This document shows positions 63,654 through 64,000 of a stretch of DNA of 64,000 nucleotides, one piece after another. Location of the stretch: NCBI GenBank assembly GCA_951640195.1, contig OX621167.1, positions 496,001 to 560,000 of the forward strand. Direction: 5' to 3'. Positions within the stretch are counted from its first letter, which is position 1, and every line of letters starts with the position of its first letter. Source of the DNA: Porpolomopsis calyptriformis. Lineage: Eukaryota > Basidiomycota > Agaricomycetes > Agaricales > Hygrophoraceae. The position numbers were made by a program, and so were the translations under genes. Under the pieces are notes generated by a model. It was not told where the DNA came from, did no database searches, and worked only from the letters and a program-made list of their open reading frames with translations.

Positions 63654-64000
63654 CTATCGCCGAGACTCCATGAAGGGAAGCCTTGCTGCGCGCATTGTCT
63701 GGTAGGCAGTGAACTTTGGGGTGGCGTCGTCAAGATCTACTGTGGCGTCCAGGTATACCGGACCGGGGAATATAGACGGTGAAGGTATCAGAGCGCTTTC
63801 TATCAGGGCGCGGATTTCTGAATGATCGAAATCAATGAACTGGGTCCTGGAGTGCCTTTGGAAACGCCCTAGGTTGGGACGCGAGAGACCGGCAGTGGAA
63901 ATCCAAGATGGCCCGTTTGCGGGATGCAAACTCAGCGAAGTAGACACACGCAGCGATAAGACAGTGTCCACGAAGATATCGTTATGCCCGCATATTCTCG
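63654..64000 (-). CDS. Partial unrecognised ORF at window edge
   Basis: A minus-strand frame is open from the window end to a stop at 63654. It includes TVLSLRVSTSLSLHPANGPS and FIDFDHSEIRALIESALIPS. The composition looks like protein, but no family is recognised and the 5' end lies outside the window. Confidence 0.35.
   Translation of the reverse strand, partial: RICGHNDIFVDTVLSLRVSTSLSLHPANGPSWISTAGLSRPNLGRFQRHSRTQFIDFDHSEIRALIESALIPSPSIFPGPVYLDATVDLDDATPKFTAYQTMRAARLPFMESRR

Overview
The window is nuclear DNA of a filamentous basidiomycete, most likely an Agaricomycete. Genes are split by many 48-70 bp GT-AG introns, promoters are short, and there are NACHT-WD40 proteins, a tandem family of CorA-like proteins, a hAT element and a Gypsy retrotransposon of the mushroom type. 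The overall style recalls Ceratobasidiaceae/Rhizoctonia, but that genus-level guess is inference only.

Layout. 1-3.9 kb: SPT20 (partial, minus) and HGH1 (plus) start 30 bp apart, followed by a small secreted Lys/Ala-rich protein. 3.7-31.0 kb: a large inverted repeat. The left arm is 3724-4856 plus 20180-23239 and the right arm is 26711-31020. Each arm carries the kinetochore gene MIS12, two genes for low-complexity Cys-containing secreted proteins (called S1 and S2 here), a degraded 5' piece of ADE16, and the end of the Lys/Ala-rich gene. The unique 3.5-kb spacer holds HDDC2 (an HD-domain nucleotidase) and the real ADE16, and both start codons lie within about 30 bp of an arm border. The left arm is split by a 15.3-kb nest of mobile elements: a hAT element (4857-20179), a second TIR element in one of its introns (7497-18985), and a Gypsy retrotransposon inside that (8095-17326, coding on the minus strand). 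The Gypsy carries an antisense, intron-containing extra gene with a Zn2Cys6-like finger, and a second internal copy of its hairpin-plus-polypurine tract.

31-47 kb is ordinary single-copy genome: a small unknown gene, ZIM17, GRX5, a NACHT-WD40 STAND protein, lipoyl synthase (LIP5), an O-methyltransferase with an unusual Pro/Ser-rich tail, and a secreted GH20 hexosaminidase. 47.4-56.7 kb is a direct tandem array of four CorA-like membrane proteins; the second is a pseudogene that contains a 65-bp palindrome. 56.8-58.0 kb is an SDS3-like Rpd3L subunit. 58.8-62.9 kb is a tandem triplet of four-helix membrane proteins, with degraded SDS3 3' ends between the copies. The last kilobase holds only a weak partial ORF.

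The core genes cover chromatin and transcription (SPT20, SDS3), chromosome segregation (MIS12), purine and nucleotide metabolism (ADE16, HDDC2) and mitochondrial Fe-S, chaperone and lipoate functions (GRX5, ZIM17, LIP5). They do not form one pathway. The notable biology is structural: a palindromic segmental duplication, nested transposons and local tandem expansion. All exon joins were read by eye from splice consensus and family conservation; no alignment or search was run.
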